Part shown: piece after piece, positions 29,733 through 39,800 of the stretch
Numbering within the stretch: the first letter of the stretch is position 1
How the letters are laid out: every line of letters begins with the position of its first letter
DNA from: Pedobacter segetis
Lineage (GTDB): Bacteria > Bacteroidota > Bacteroidia > Sphingobacteriales > Sphingobacteriaceae
Reading direction: 5' to 3'
Assembly (NCBI RefSeq): GCF_016623585.1
Contig: NZ_JAEHFY010000012.1
Coordinates: forward strand, 62,001-126,000
Length of the DNA: 64,000 nt
Translations under genes and position numbers: made by a program
Notes under the pieces: generated by a model
The model's database searches: none
What the model saw: only the letters and a program-made list of their open reading frames with translations
What the model was told of the DNA's origin: nothing

Positions 29733-30590
29733 TTATCTTCTACCGTATTTTCTGATTAAATAGTACACAATACCAATAGCTAGCAAAATAACCAATACGC
29801 CAGCCCAACCTGTTAACAATGAAGTCTTTATCTCCAGCCTAAAATCTGTTTTAGCATTAGAATTGCTATTTGTTGCAGTAAAAGTAGCCGCATAATCGCC
29901 TGCAATTGTTTTATCTGGCACTTTCAGGTTGGCATTTATCGTGATGGATTTCCCGGGCGCTAACTTATCTAACCTCGATGGTTCAAAGCTGCACTCCCAT
30001 CCGGTAGGTAATTGTGAGGTAAAGTCTATTGCGGTAAACGGAAGCGTACCCAAATTGCTAACTACCAATTGGATTTGTTTTGTGCTGCCAGAGGTTAGCT
30101 CTTCATTCAATTTCCCGGTAGGAGTGCTTAAAGAAAGCGAATATGAGCCTTTTACTACTGCTTCTAAACTTAAAGATAGCGTGTCTGTACCGCTTATTGC
30201 TTTTACTGGGATGATGTATTTTTTTGGAGACGCATTAGGAGATGCCCCAATTTCAATGGAAATATCCTGCGATTTGCCAGACTCCATATTTATGGAGGTC
30301 ACTTGGCTTCCATTTACCGTGTAAGTGATGGTCCAACCGGGCGATAGTTTGGCTTCCAAATCATAAACCAATGCTTTGTTCGATGAGTTTTGAAGCGTGG
30401 TGTTAAAACGAAAAGGTTCGTTTGTTGGTTCCTCTAAATTTATCAGTTTGGCCTTAAAAGTTGATCCTTTAGATGAAATGTTGGTGGGTTTTTGGGCAAG
30501 TAGCAACTGTGCGGAAAGCACAAAGTTTATTATTAGAAATGCAATTTTTTGCCATTTGTGAGAAGAGATGAATGATAATTCTGTTAACAT
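29733..30590 (-). CDS. Exported NEW3-domain protein with C-terminal anchor
   Basis: A 285-residue protein with an N-terminal signal peptide (about residues 15-32), two Ig-like beta-sandwich halves and a C-terminal transmembrane helix (about 260-278) ending in RKYGRR. The second half contains LVVSNLGTLPFTAIDFTSQLPTGWECSF and LAPGKSITINANLKVPDKTIAGDYAATFTA, the pattern of the NPCBM-associated NEW3 domain. The first half repeats a similar PGWTITY...SGKSQDISIEI motif. It heads the ABC operon, which suggests that it presents or senses the substrate outside the membrane. Confidence 0.85.
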   Translation of the reverse strand: MLTELSFISSHKWQKIAFLIINFVLSAQLLLAQKPTNISSKGSTFKAKLINLEEPTNEPFRFNTTLQNSSNKALVYDLEAKLSPGWTITYTVNGSQVTSINMESGKSQDISIEIGASPNASPKKYIIPVKAISGTDTLSLSLEAVVKGSYSLSLSTPTGKLNEELTSGSTKQIQLVVSNLGTLPFTAIDFTSQLPTGWECSFEPSRLDKLAPGKSITINANLKVPDKTIAGDYAATFTATNSNSNAKTDFRLEIKTSLLTGWAGVLVILLAIGIVYYLIRKYGRR

Positions 30591-30960
30591 GATTCTACAA
30601 CTAAAATTTATTATTAATAGCTTTAAAAATGTGCTTTCAATAGGTCGATTTGGAGATTGTGTTTCAAATTAAGAAAGGAAAAATTGTTTTTCAAACCTGT
30701 TTAACACTTTTTAACATAGGATGTGTTTCTGGTTTTGCCTGCTTTAAGCTTAAGCCAAGCTTTGTTGGTATTGATAAATGTTTGGTTAAAACCTTAAAAA
30801 TTTAATCTGGCAATTGTAATTACCACTTGTTTATTTAACAGAAAAACAATTGTAATGCAGGCATCGTGATAAAAACTTTCCAATTGGCTAAGTCAACCAA
30901 AGTGGGCCTAAAAAAAAACAATATCGAATATCATTTAATTTGCGATAAATTAAGTTTGCG
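30591..30960. other. Intergenic region between the NEW3 gene and dnaX
   Basis: About 370 AT-rich bases upstream of the ABC operon and downstream of dnaX. A 10-base direct repeat CAATTGTAAT occurs at 30811 and 30847. I see no convincing -7 box, hairpin terminator or open frame. Confidence 0.4.
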
Positions 30961-32751
30961 TTAATCTAGATCCAAATTAAAAACCCTTCTAAAATCATCT
31001 AATTTGGGGTTCTTTTCTAAAAGATGTTGGTATTTGTCTTTAGATGTATAAAGCTTTTTTTCTTGGGGTTTATCAACTATGATGGGTTCTAAAGTAATTT
31101 GGAAGTTTTTAAGGTTGGTTCTCAAATAATTCATTAGATCAACTTTTTCAAATAAAAGCTCATCAACTAATATTTTGCTTTCCACTTGTAGCTCAACATG
31201 AAAATCATCTTTTAGAATAGGAGTGTAATTATCCATCAAAGCAGATAGTTTCATCTTATTCTGGTTTTTCATCTGGCTAGAATATTTAGACCATAGTTCT
31301 AAAAACGCCTCTTTTGTGAAAGGATTTTTTTCGCTACCGGTTAATTCAACTTTTTCTTCCTCTTTTTCTTGTTCAGATTTTATCCCGTGAGGGTCTTTAA
31401 GATTTGGAATTAACGTATTCCCTGTTTTAGGAATAAACGACTTTGAAATATTAGGCTTTACTTCTTCTGTTTTCTCTACTTTTAAATCAGGGTTATCATT
31501 TGCTTTGTATAATTCTTCCTTTTCATTAAAAGCAGTTGTTGTTGGCTCAAATTCTGTCTTCTCAGATAGATTGTTTCCTTTCCCTACTAAATTTTCAGGT
31601 TTTTTTTTTTGTTGCTCAGTAATTTGCTGAACTTGATCTGATTGGCCCAATTGTAAAGCATTTGCCAAATGACTTATTTTTATCAGCGTAAGCTCTACCT
31701 GTAACCTTTGGTTCTTACTTATCCGATAGTTTAAATCGCATTGGTTGGCAATATTTAAACCACTGATCAAAAACGAGGCAGGAGATTTTTTTGCCTGTTC
31801 TAAATATTTTTGTTTGATATTATCGCTAACTTCTAACAACCTTGTGGTAGCTGCATCTTTACAGATCAAAACATTTCTTAGGTGTGAAGCCAACCCTGTG
31901 ATAAAATGGTTTCCATCAAAACCATTGTTTAGTATCTCATCAAATAGCAATAATGAGCCAGCGGTATTCTGGGATAATAATTGATCGGTTAGCTTAAAAT
32001 AATAATCGTAATCTAAGATATTCAGATTATCTATTACCGCTTGGTAACTTAACTCTCTGTTAGAAAAACTTACAATTTGATCAAACATAGATAAAGCATC
32101 CCGCAAACCACCATCTGCTTTTTGCGCAATTAAATGAAGACCATCAATATCAAACTTTACGTTTTCTTTTGCAGCGATGCTTGCCAGGTGGTTGGCCATA
32201 TCTTCAACCCTTATCCTATTGAAATCAAAAATTTGGCATCTCGATAAGATAGTAGGTAAAATTTTGTGCTTCTCTGTTGTTGCCAAAATAAAAATCGCAT
32301 AAGATGGTGGTTCTTCTAGCGTTTTCAAAAAAGCATTAAAAGCACTCTGGGAGAGCATATGAACCTCATCTATAATATATACTTTGTATTTGCCTGCTTG
32401 CGGTGGTATTCTAACTTGATCTATCAAGTTTCTTATATCATCTACAGAATTGTTAGACGCAGCATCTAGTTCATGTACATTAAAAGAATTGCCGTTTTGA
32501 AAAGATTTGCAACTATCACAAACTCCACAAGCCTCGTTGCCATCGGTTAAATTGGTACAATTGATGGTTTTTGCCAAAATACGGGCGCAAGTAGTTTTCC
32601 CAACCCCTCTTGGTCCGCAAAAGAGGAAAGCTTGTGCTAGTTGGTTGTTTTTAATAGCATTTTTTAGTGTATTAGTAATATGCTGTTGCCCAACAACGCT
32701 ATCAAATAAAACAGGTCTGTATTTTCTTGCAGAAACAATAAAGTTTTCCAT
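30961..32751 (-). CDS. dnaX: DNA polymerase III subunit gamma/tau
   Basis: Clamp-loader ATPase, 596 residues. Domain I has Walker A GPRGVGKT (46-53), zinc-binding cysteines C65, C75, C78 and C81, DEVHMLS and the SRC motif (170-172). Domains II-III end near residue 368, and the C-terminal part is a charged linker plus a tau-like end. Codons Q381-K384 contain a run of 11 A residues (plus-strand T at 31600-31610). One shifted frame meets TGA after one codon and the other TAG after four, so slippage there would make a gamma of about 385 residues. See findings. Confidence 0.96.
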   Translation of the reverse strand: MENFIVSARKYRPVLFDSVVGQQHITNTLKNAIKNNQLAQAFLFCGPRGVGKTTCARILAKTINCTNLTDGNEACGVCDSCKSFQNGNSFNVHELDAASNNSVDDIRNLIDQVRIPPQAGKYKVYIIDEVHMLSQSAFNAFLKTLEEPPSYAIFILATTEKHKILPTILSRCQIFDFNRIRVEDMANHLASIAAKENVKFDIDGLHLIAQKADGGLRDALSMFDQIVSFSNRELSYQAVIDNLNILDYDYYFKLTDQLLSQNTAGSLLLFDEILNNGFDGNHFITGLASHLRNVLICKDAATTRLLEVSDNIKQKYLEQAKKSPASFLISGLNIANQCDLNYRISKNQRLQVELTLIKISHLANALQLGQSDQVQQITEQQKKKPENLVGKGNNLSEKTEFEPTTTAFNEKEELYKANDNPDLKVEKTEEVKPNISKSFIPKTGNTLIPNLKDPHGIKSEQEKEEEKVELTGSEKNPFTKEAFLELWSKYSSQMKNQNKMKLSALMDNYTPILKDDFHVELQVESKILVDELLFEKVDLMNYLRTNLKNFQITLEPIIVDKPQEKKLYTSKDKYQHLLEKNPKLDDFRRVFNLDLD

Positions 32752-33040
32752 TGCGGCTAAATTATAAAGATGGCGGCATTAAAGCAATTTTTTGCGACTT
32801 ATGTGGATAATTGGCCTTAACTGTTTCTTGGTATTTTTAAAAATACCTAATAATTGGTATTAGTTAATGGTTTAAATTTATGATTTTTAAAACTGCAATC
32901 AAACATTCAAAGTTTTAAAGATGCTATATCAACCATTTAAGCAGTTTGTTCTTTATAAAACCAGGATGTTGGTTAATAAGATTAATGGCTTACCATTCTC
33001 AAACGCTTAACTGCCCTTAGATTTTTAAATAGAGCCGCTA

Positions 33041-33077
33041 AAAGCGGTAAGTTTCCCAAACCTTAACCGCTTTTTTT
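33041..33077 (+). terminator. Orphan intrinsic terminator in the dnaX-rplC spacer
   Basis: AAAGCGGTAAG (33041-33051) pairs with CTTAACCGCTTT (33062-33073) with one bulge. The stem ends in seven T residues (33071-33077). No plus-strand gene precedes it. The rest of 32752-33390 shows no open frame or tRNA. Confidence 0.6.
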
Positions 33078-33393
33078 GTAGATTTTTGTTAGGATAAGAA
33101 TTTTTGTGATCTAGAATTATATAAAACCCTGAATAAGAATTTTTCATGTTTAAAACTCAAATATATTTAATTTCATTCTAGTGTGCCAGAGGTTAAATGA
33201 TTGTTTAAAGCAATGATTTACATTTAATTAACAAGAAAGGCGTTTTAATGCGGTATAAATTAAAGCGGGCCAAAACAACAACAGTTCTTATTTTTAATAC
33301 CTCCGTTATAAGCCCATAAAACTAGTTAAAACCTTCGTTTTTTTAAGCCAAAGCCTATCCTCAAAAAAAAATAGAAAAATAAGTGCGTAAGTA

Positions 33394-33424
33394 TTTGATA
33401 ATTAATAAGTGTTTCCTATCTTTG
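33394..33424 (+). promoter_or_regulatory. Promoter of the ribosomal protein operon
   Basis: TTTG at 33394-33397 and TATCTTTG at 33417-33424, 19 bases apart, match the Bacteroidota -33 and -7 elements. Transcription should begin near 33430. Confidence 0.8.
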
Positions 33425-33427
33425 CCG

Positions 33428-33502
33428 TCCGCTAATGAGCGGATATTATATCCACCTTGAACGAAGCCCTACTGCTTCGATGGGTGTTAATTAAATTAAG
33501 AA
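33428..33502 (+). promoter_or_regulatory. Structured leader of rplC
   Basis: The predicted 5' end folds into TCCGCT/AGCGGA (33428-33443). A second hairpin pairs CGAAGC with GCTTCG, extended by CACC with GGGTG across an internal loop. It could be a binding site for an r-protein such as L4, but no such site is known to me for this phylum. Confidence 0.45.
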
Positions 33503-34120
33503 ATGTCAGGAATTATTGGAAAAAAAGTAGGAATGACCAGCATATTCGACGCAGACGGTAAAAACATACCATGTACTGTTATAGAGGCTGGACCTTGTGT
33601 AGTGACACAAGTAAAAACCATCGAGAATGATGGCTACGCATCAGTGCAATTAGCTTACGATGAGAAAAAAGAAAAAAACACTACTGCTCCCCTAAAAGGT
33701 CATTTTGAAAAAGCTGGTACAACTCCAAAGCGTAAAGTAGTGGAGTTTAAGTATTTTACAGAAGAAAAAACCTTAGGAGAAACAGTTGATGTCAATCTTT
33801 TTGTAGAAGGCGATTACGTAGATGTAGTGGGTACTTCTAAAGGAAAAGGTTTTCAAGGTGTTGTTAAACGCCATGGTTTTAGCGGTGTGGGTATGCAAAC
33901 TCACGGTCAGCATAACCGTTTAAGAGCCCCAGGTTCTTTGGGTGCTTCTTCTTATCCATCAAGGGTTTTTAAAGGAATGAGAATGGCTGGCAGAACCGGA
34001 GGTGATAGGGTAAAAATTCAAAATCTCCAAGTCGTTAAGATTTTTGCAGAGCAAAATTTATTAGTAGTAAGCGGTTCAATCCCGGGAGCTAAAGGTTCTT
34101 ATGTTTTAATAGAAAAGTAA
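33503..34120 (+). CDS. rplC: 50S ribosomal protein L3
   Basis: Large-subunit assembly-initiating protein that binds 23S rRNA near the peptidyl-transferase centre. The 205 residues show the [14 protein letters not shown] start, [15 protein letters not shown] and the central [27 protein letters not shown] loop. It is the first gene of the block. rpsJ, which normally precedes it in the S10 operon, is absent here. Confidence 0.98.
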   Translation: MSGIIGKKVGMTSIFDADGKNIPCTVIEAGPCVVTQVKTIENDGYASVQLAYDEKKEKNTTAPLKGHFEKAGTTPKRKVVEFKYFTEEKTLGETVDVNLFVEGDYVDVVGTSKGKGFQGVVKRHGFSGVGMQTHGQHNRLRAPGSLGASSYPSRVFKGMRMAGRTGGDRVKIQNLQVVKIFAEQNLLVVSGSIPGAKGSYVLIEK

Positions 34121-34121
34121 G

Positions 34122-34751
34122 ATGGAAGTTAAAGTTTTAAACATATCAGGTAAAGAAACAGGTGCCAAGGTGCAGCTTTCTAAAGATATCTTCGGTATCG
34201 AACCAAATGACCATGCTATCTATTTAGATGTTAAGCAATTTTTGGCTAACCAACGCCAAGGTACGCACAAGTCTAAGCAACGTAATGAGATTGCTGGATC
34301 TACCCGTAAGCTTTATAAGCAAAAAGGAACAGGTGGCGCAAGAGCGGGAAGTATTAAATCTCCATTATTTAATGGTGGTGGTAGAATCTTCGGCCCTCAA
34401 CCACGTGATTACAGTTTCAAGCTAAATAAAAAACTGAAAGCTTTGGCCCGTAAATCTGCATTAGCTTACAAGGCAAAAGACAATAACGTTGTAATTTTAG
34501 AAGATTTCAATTTCGATACAGCTAAGACTAAAAACTTTACCAGTTTATTAGGAGCATTAAATTTCACAGGTCAAAAAACCTTATTGGTTTTATCCGATGC
34601 AAATAAAAATGTTTACCTAGCTAGTAGGAATATACAAGGTGCTAAAGTGGTGGTTGCAAGTGATTTAAACACTTATGATGTCTTGAACGCAAGAAAATTA
34701 GTATTCACAACCGGTTCGGTTAAAACATTGGAGGAGGCATTAGCCAAGTAA
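34122..34751 (+). CDS. rplD: 50S ribosomal protein L4
   Basis: Binds 23S rRNA domain I and lines the exit tunnel. It is the autogenous regulator of the S10 operon in Escherichia coli. The 209-residue protein shows the tunnel loop with [20 protein letters not shown] and [13 protein letters not shown]. It starts one base after the L3 stop, so translation is coupled. Confidence 0.98.
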   Translation: MEVKVLNISGKETGAKVQLSKDIFGIEPNDHAIYLDVKQFLANQRQGTHKSKQRNEIAGSTRKLYKQKGTGGARAGSIKSPLFNGGGRIFGPQPRDYSFKLNKKLKALARKSALAYKAKDNNVVILEDFNFDTAKTKNFTSLLGALNFTGQKTLLVLSDANKNVYLASRNIQGAKVVVASDLNTYDVLNARKLVFTTGSVKTLEEALAK

Positions 34752-34752
34752 T

Positions 34753-35043
34753 ATGGAAATTTTAAGAAAACCTGTATTGACAGAAAAAGCTACTATGTTA
34801 ACTGAAAAGTTGAACCGTTATACTTTTCAATGTGATCAAAGAGCAAACAAATTGCAAATCAAATCTGCAATAGAAGCCATGTATGGCGTAAATATCGATT
34901 CAGTAAATACAATGGTTGTTGTTGGTAAATTAAAAACCAGATCAACCAAAGCTGGTATGGTATCAGGTAGGGCTGCTAAATACAAAAAAGCAGTGGTTAC
35001 CTTAAAAGAAGGTGAAGTTATTGACTTTTACAGCAATATTTAA
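34753..35043 (+). CDS. rplW: 50S ribosomal protein L23
   Basis: Tunnel-exit protein that docks SRP and trigger factor. 96 residues with ILRKPVLTEKAT at the start, the KLQIKSAIEAMYGVNIDSVNTM strand-helix pattern and a basic loop. It sits one base after rplD in the normal L4-L23-L2 order. Confidence 0.98.
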   Translation: MEILRKPVLTEKATMLTEKLNRYTFQCDQRANKLQIKSAIEAMYGVNIDSVNTMVVVGKLKTRSTKAGMVSGRAAKYKKAVVTLKEGEVIDFYSNI

Positions 35044-35050
35044 TTAAATT

Positions 35051-35875
35051 ATGGGCTTAAGAAAATTTAAACCAGTAACCCCCGGAACTCGTTTCAGAGT
35101 TGGTAACGATTTTAGTGAAATCACTACCAACGTACCTGAAAAATCGCTTGTTGTGAAACAAAGCAAGTCTGGTGGTAGAAACAATACTGGTAAAATGACT
35201 ATGCGTTATGTCGGTGGGGGTCACAAGCAATTGTACCGACTAATAGATTTTAAACGCGATAAAAAAGATATCCCCGCAACAGTAGCAACTATAGAATACG
35301 ATCCAAATCGTACTGCCCACATTGCACTGTTACATTATGCAGACGGAGAAAAGAGATACATGATCGCTCCGGAAGGAATCAAAGTTGGCGATAAAGTTGT
35401 TGCCGGTGATGCCGTTGCCCCTGAATTGGGTAACAACATTAAACTGGCTAATATCCCACTGGGTTCTATTATTCATGCTATTGAATTAAACCCTGGCAGA
35501 GGAGCACAAATTGCAAGAAGTGCTGGTTCTTATGCTCAATTAGCAGCAAGAGACGGAAAATATGCAACCATTAAAATGCCTTCTGGCGAAACTCGTTTGA
35601 TCTTAGTTACTTGCACAGCAACTATCGGAACGGTATCTAACTCAGAACATTCAAATGAAGTGTTAGGTAAAGCGGGTAGAAAACGTTGGTTAGGTCGCAG
35701 GCCAAGAGTAAGAGGTGTTGCCATGAACCCGGTAGATCACCCAATGGGTGGTGGTGAAGGTAGGTCATCAGGTGGGCATCCACGCTCAAGAAAAGGCTTA
35801 TTATCTAAAGGTTACAAAACCCGTGATAAGAAAAAGAACTCAAATCGTTTAATCATAGCTAGGAGGAAGAAATAA
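35051..35875 (+). CDS. rplB: 50S ribosomal protein L2
   Basis: Largest core protein of the 50S, needed for subunit joining and peptidyl transfer. 274 residues. The C-terminal [24 protein letters not shown] segment holds the conserved histidine of the catalytic-site region. Its TAA overlaps the rpsS ATG by one base (TAATG). Confidence 0.98.
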   Translation: MGLRKFKPVTPGTRFRVGNDFSEITTNVPEKSLVVKQSKSGGRNNTGKMTMRYVGGGHKQLYRLIDFKRDKKDIPATVATIEYDPNRTAHIALLHYADGEKRYMIAPEGIKVGDKVVAGDAVAPELGNNIKLANIPLGSIIHAIELNPGRGAQIARSAGSYAQLAARDGKYATIKMPSGETRLILVTCTATIGTVSNSEHSNEVLGKAGRKRWLGRRPRVRGVAMNPVDHPMGGGEGRSSGGHPRSRKGLLSKGYKTRDKKKNSNRLIIARRKK

Positions 35876-36141
35876 TGGCTCGTTCGATTAAAAAAGGACC
35901 TTATATAGATCATAACGTAGATAAGAAAGTTTCTACAATGAATGATGCAGGTAAAAAGACCGTAATTAAAACATGGTCTAGAAGATCAATGATATCTCCG
36001 GATTTCGTAGGTCATACATTTGCGGTGCACAACGGGAATAAATTTATCCCTGTGTACGTAACAGAAAACATGGTTGGCCATAAATTAGGAGAATTTGCAC
36101 CAACCAGAACATTTAGAGGGCATTCTGATAAGAAAAGATAA
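35875..36141 (+). CDS. rpsS: 30S ribosomal protein S19
   Basis: Head protein of the 30S that pairs with S13. 88 residues with [37 protein letters not shown] and [16 protein letters not shown], all standard. It overlaps the L2 stop by one base. Confidence 0.98.
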   Translation: MARSIKKGPYIDHNVDKKVSTMNDAGKKTVIKTWSRRSMISPDFVGHTFAVHNGNKFIPVYVTENMVGHKLGEFAPTRTFRGHSDKKR

Positions 36142-36146
36142 AAGCA

Positions 36147-36509
36147 ATGGAAGCAATAGCAAAATTAAATAATTGCCCCACTTCACCTCGTAAAATGAGA
36201 CTGGTTGTAGATTTGATCAGAGGTGAGCGTGTAGAAAAGGCACTTTACATATTAAAATTTACCAACAAAGAAGCAGCTATAAGAGTTGAGAAACTTTTAT
36301 TGTCGGCCATTAAAAATTGGGAATCAAAAAATGAGGGGCAACGCCCAGAAGAAGCGGAGTTATTCGTTAAAACCGTAATGGTGGATGGCGGCCGTCAACT
36401 AAAGCGCTTGAGACCAGCTCCACAAGGTCGTGGATACAGAATACGCAAGCGTTCTAACCATGTAACTTTGGTAGTAGATAGTAAGAATGTAGAACCTCAA
36501 ACTAATTAA
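36147..36509 (+). CDS. rplV: 50S ribosomal protein L22
   Basis: Exit-tunnel protein. 120 residues with the [21 protein letters not shown] start and the long beta-hairpin whose tip [19 protein letters not shown] lines the tunnel constriction, the site where macrolide-resistance changes occur in other species. Normal position between S19 and S3. Confidence 0.98.
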   Translation: MEAIAKLNNCPTSPRKMRLVVDLIRGERVEKALYILKFTNKEAAIRVEKLLLSAIKNWESKNEGQRPEEAELFVKTVMVDGGRQLKRLRPAPQGRGYRIRKRSNHVTLVVDSKNVEPQTN

Positions 36510-36515
36510 GTAGAA

Positions 36516-37307
36516 ATGGGACAAAAAGCTAATCCAATAGGACTAAGGTTAGGCATCGTAAGAGGATGGGATTCTAACTGGTACGGCGGTAACAACTACG
36601 CTGATAAATTAGTTGAGGACGAAAAAATCAGGAAATATCTATCTGCTCGTATAGCAAAAGGTGGTGTTTCTAAAGTGGTTATCGAAAGAACTTTAAAGCG
36701 TATAACCGTAACTATTCACACAGCTCGTCCGGGTATTGTGATAGGAAAAGGTGGTTCAGAGGTTGATAAAATCAAAGAAGAGTTAAAGAAATTAACTAAG
36801 AAAGATGTTCAAATCAACATATTTGAAATCAAACGCCCAGAGCTTGATGCTCAATTAGTTGCAGACGGGGTTGCCAAACAATTAGAGGCAAGAATATCTT
36901 TCAGAAGAGCCATGAAAACTTCTATCGCAGCAACCATGAGAATGGGGGCAGAGGGGATTAAGATTATGTGTTCTGGTAGATTAGGTGGAGCAGAGATGGC
37001 TCGTAGCGAACAATATAAAGATGGAAGAACTCCATTACATACTTTGAGAGCTGACATTGACTATGCTTTAGGCGAAGCTTTAACCACTTATGGTAAAATA
37101 GGGGTTAAGGTTTGGATTTGTAAAGGCGAAGTTTATGGTAAGAGAGATCTTTCTCCTAACATAGGTGCAAACACTGGTAAAGGCGATAAGCCAGGTGCTA
37201 ACTTTTCTCCACGCGGTGATCGTAACGACCGTGGTGGCGATAGAAAAGGCGGCAACCGTGGTGGAAACAACAGAGGTGGTGCAGGTGCTCCAAGAGGAAA
37301 AAGATAA
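36516..37307 (+). CDS. rpsC: 30S ribosomal protein S3 with Gly/Arg-rich tail
   Basis: Head protein at the mRNA entry channel. The KH domain motif [18 protein letters not shown] and the C-terminal [13 protein letters not shown] are standard. After about residue 215 the 263-residue protein carries a tail rich in Gly, Arg, Asn and Asp with RGG-like repeats, longer than the 233 residues of the Escherichia coli protein. Such tails are known in Bacteroidota S3. Confidence 0.97.
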   Translation: MGQKANPIGLRLGIVRGWDSNWYGGNNYADKLVEDEKIRKYLSARIAKGGVSKVVIERTLKRITVTIHTARPGIVIGKGGSEVDKIKEELKKLTKKDVQINIFEIKRPELDAQLVADGVAKQLEARISFRRAMKTSIAATMRMGAEGIKIMCSGRLGGAEMARSEQYKDGRTPLHTLRADIDYALGEALTTYGKIGVKVWICKGEVYGKRDLSPNIGANTGKGDKPGANFSPRGDRNDRGGDRKGGNRGGNNRGGAGAPRGKR

Positions 37308-37344
37308 TTAAAAAACCATCGTTTAACGATTTAAAGATTAAGTA

Positions 37345-37767
37345 ATGTTACAGCCAAAAAGAACGAAGTTCAGAAAGATGCAAAAAGGCAGGATGAAGGG
37401 TTTAGCTACCCGTGGTGCTGAGTTATCATTCGGTTCATTCGGAATAAAATCATTAGAAGAAAGCTGGATTACCAGCCGCCAGATAGAAGCTGCTCGTATT
37501 GCCGTAACTCGTTTCATGAAACGTGAGGGTCAGGTTTGGATCCGCATATTTCCTGATAAACCAGTTACTAAAAAGCCAGCTGAAGTGCGTATGGGTAAAG
37601 GTAAAGGTGCCCCAGAATATTGGGTAGCCGTTGTGAGACCAGGTAGGATCCTTTTCGAGGCCGAAGGTGTGCCTTTTGAAGTAGCCAAAGAAGCAATGCG
37701 TTTAGCTGCCCAGAAATTACCAGTTCAAACGAAATTTGTAGTACGTAGAGATTACGTAGAAGCATAA
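37345..37767 (+). CDS. rplP: 50S ribosomal protein L16
   Basis: Protein contacting tRNA in the A site and the 5S region. 140 residues with [19 protein letters not shown], the loop arginine region [18 protein letters not shown]-like stretch, and [23 protein letters not shown] 37-base gap separates it from S3. Confidence 0.98.
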   Translation: MLQPKRTKFRKMQKGRMKGLATRGAELSFGSFGIKSLEESWITSRQIEAARIAVTRFMKREGQVWIRIFPDKPVTKKPAEVRMGKGKGAPEYWVAVVRPGRILFEAEGVPFEVAKEAMRLAAQKLPVQTKFVVRRDYVEA

Positions 37768-37778
37768 TTATAATAACG

Positions 37779-37991
37779 ATGAAATACTCAGAAATTAAAG
37801 AGCTGTCTAACGAAGAGATCGTTGCCAGAATTCAGGACGAGAAAGCAACCTTGACAAAATTAAAGTTTGCCCATACAGTTTCTGCTATAGAAAATCCTAC
37901 AAGAATTAAAAATGCGAGAAAAGTAGTGGCTCGCCTAAATACTGAATTAACTCAGCGTAAAGCTAAGGCAACCTCTGAAAGTAATTCATAA
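37779..37991 (+). CDS. rpmC: 50S ribosomal protein L29
   Basis: Small two-helix protein at the tunnel exit. 70 residues: [14 protein letters not shown], then [25 protein letters not shown], with a short Ser/Thr-rich end. Standard position after L16. Confidence 0.97.
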   Translation: MKYSEIKELSNEEIVARIQDEKATLTKLKFAHTVSAIENPTRIKNARKVVARLNTELTQRKAKATSESNS

Positions 37992-38005
37992 TTTTTACAG
38001 TTGAA

Positions 38006-38260
38006 ATGGAAAGAAAATTAAGAAAAACAAGAACAGGGTTGGTAATGAGCAACAAGATGGATAAATCTATCGTTGTGGCAGTTGAGAGAAAAGTGAAACA
38101 CCCTATTTATGGTAAGTTTGTTAAGACAACTACCAAATTTATGGCTCATGACGAGAAGAATGATTGCGGTATCGGTGATACTGTATTGATCATGGAGACA
38201 CGTCCGCTGAGTAAGAACAAAAACTGGAGATTAGTTGAAATTTTAGAAAGGGCTAAGTAA
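38006..38260 (+). CDS. rpsQ: 30S ribosomal protein S17
   Basis: OB-fold primary 16S rRNA-binding protein. 84 residues with [22 protein letters not shown] and [15 protein letters not shown], ending with MAHDE...[25 protein letters not shown]. Standard. Confidence 0.98.
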   Translation: MERKLRKTRTGLVMSNKMDKSIVVAVERKVKHPIYGKFVKTTTKFMAHDEKNDCGIGDTVLIMETRPLSKNKNWRLVEILERAK

Positions 38261-38263
38261 AAA

Positions 38264-38632
38264 ATGGTACAACAGGAATCAAGATTGAATGTTGCCGACA
38301 ATTCGGGTGCTAAACAGGTTTTAGTAATTAGAGTGTTGGGCGGTACCGGTAAAAGATATGCCTCAATTGGAGACAAAGTGGTTGTAACCGTAAAAAGTGC
38401 ATTACCATCAGGAAACATCAAAAAAGGTACAGTGTCTAAGGCCGTAGTTGTAAGAACTAAAAAAGAAATTAGAAGAAAAGACGGTTCTTATATCCGTTTT
38501 GATGATAATGCAGCCGTTTTGTTGAATGCACAAGACGAGCCAAGAGGAACCCGTATTTTCGGCCCTGTTGCAAGAGAGCTGCGTGAGAAACAATTCATGA
38601 AAATTGTGTCATTAGCACCGGAGGTATTGTAA
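38264..38632 (+). CDS. rplN: 50S ribosomal protein L14
   Basis: Forms an intersubunit bridge and is the docking site for RsfS. 122 residues beginning [18 protein letters not shown] with the conserved [15 protein letters not shown]. First gene of the spc-type part. Confidence 0.98.
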   Translation: MVQQESRLNVADNSGAKQVLVIRVLGGTGKRYASIGDKVVVTVKSALPSGNIKKGTVSKAVVVRTKKEIRRKDGSYIRFDDNAAVLLNAQDEPRGTRIFGPVARELREKQFMKIVSLAPEVL

Positions 38633-38633
38633 T

Positions 38634-38969
38634 ATGGAAAAGACAAAAAAAGTAAAGCTAAACATTCGTAAAGGAGATTTAGTAAAAGTAATAGCCGGAG
38701 ATTCAAAAGGTCAGAAAGGTAAAGTAGTTGAAGTGATTACCAAAACTAATCGCGTGATAGTAGAAGGTGCTAATATGGTATCTAAACATACTAAACCAAA
38801 CGCTGCTAACCCAAACGGTGGTATAAACAAAATGGAAGCCCCAATACATATTTCTAACGTAATGTTAGTAGATCCTAAATCAGGTAATGCTACTCGTATC
38901 GCTAGAAAAAGAAATGAGGATGGGAAAATAACTAGAATAGCTAAAAAATCTGGGGAGGAAATTAAGTAA
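38634..38969 (+). CDS. rplX: 50S ribosomal protein L24
   Basis: Assembly initiator that binds the 5' end of 23S rRNA. 111 residues with a KOW motif ([23 protein letters not shown]). Its stop overlaps the rplE start by one base. Confidence 0.98.
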   Translation: MEKTKKVKLNIRKGDLVKVIAGDSKGQKGKVVEVITKTNRVIVEGANMVSKHTKPNAANPNGGINKMEAPIHISNVMLVDPKSGNATRIARKRNEDGKITRIAKKSGEEIK

Positions 38970-39538
38970 TGGCTTACGCACCAAGATTAAAGAATAAATA
39001 TAAAGAGGAAGTTGTATCTGCTCTTAAGGAAAAATTCCAATATAAGAGCATAATGCAAGTACCTAAGTTACAAAAGATAGCTATCAACCAAGGTGTTGGT
39101 GCTGGTGTAACTGATAAAAAAGTTGTAGAATCGGCAATTACCGAATTGACTACTATTACGGGTCAACAAGCAATTTCTGCCAAATCTAAGAAGGATATTT
39201 CGAACTTCAAGTTGCGTAAAGGTATGCCGGTTGGTGTGCGTGTTACGCTACGTGATAATAATATGTTCGAGTTTTTAGATCGTTTGATCTCAGTTGCATT
39301 GCCTCGTATCCGTGATTTTAAAGGTATCAATGATAAAGGTTTTGATGGTAAAGGAAATTATACCTTAGGTATATCAGAGCAAATCATATTCCCAGAAATT
39401 AATATTGATAAAATAAACAAAATACAAGGAATGGATATTACTTTTGTGACTTCTGCAAATACAGATGTTGAGGCACTTGAGTTATTAAAGGCATTCGGTT
39501 TACCTTTCAAAAATCATAATATAGTTCATAATGGCTAA
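38969..39538 (+). CDS. rplE: 50S ribosomal protein L5
   Basis: 5S rRNA-binding protein that contacts P-site tRNA. 189 residues with [55 protein letters not shown] and a final HNIVHNG. It overlaps the rpsN start by 8 bases. Confidence 0.98.
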   Translation: MAYAPRLKNKYKEEVVSALKEKFQYKSIMQVPKLQKIAINQGVGAGVTDKKVVESAITELTTITGQQAISAKSKKDISNFKLRKGMPVGVRVTLRDNNMFEFLDRLISVALPRIRDFKGINDKGFDGKGNYTLGISEQIIFPEINIDKINKIQGMDITFVTSANTDVEALELLKAFGLPFKNHNIVHNG

Positions 39539-39800
39539 AGAAGGAATAAAAGCTCGCGAATTAAAGCGTCAGAAAATGGTAGCTAAATACGCTGATAAAA
39601 GAGAAGCGTTAAAAGCCGCCGGAGATTACGAAGGATTAGATAAATTACCAAAAAACTCTTCTGCTGTTCGTTTACATAATAGATGTAAATTAACCGGTCG
39701 TCCAAGAGGGTATATGCGTCAATTCGGTATTTCAAGGGTTACTTTCCGCGAGATGGCATTGGCAGGAAAAATCCCAGGGATTACCAAAGCCAGTTGGTAA
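39531..39800 (+). CDS. rpsN: 30S ribosomal protein S14 (zinc-free long form)
   Basis: Head protein next to S3 and S10. The 89-residue length is that of the long form. Only one cysteine (C52 region, [20 protein letters not shown]) remains instead of the four of the zinc form. Overlaps rplE by 8 bases, so translation is coupled. Confidence 0.97.
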   Translation: MAKEGIKARELKRQKMVAKYADKREALKAAGDYEGLDKLPKNSSAVRLHNRCKLTGRPRGYMRQFGISRVTFREMALAGKIPGITKASW

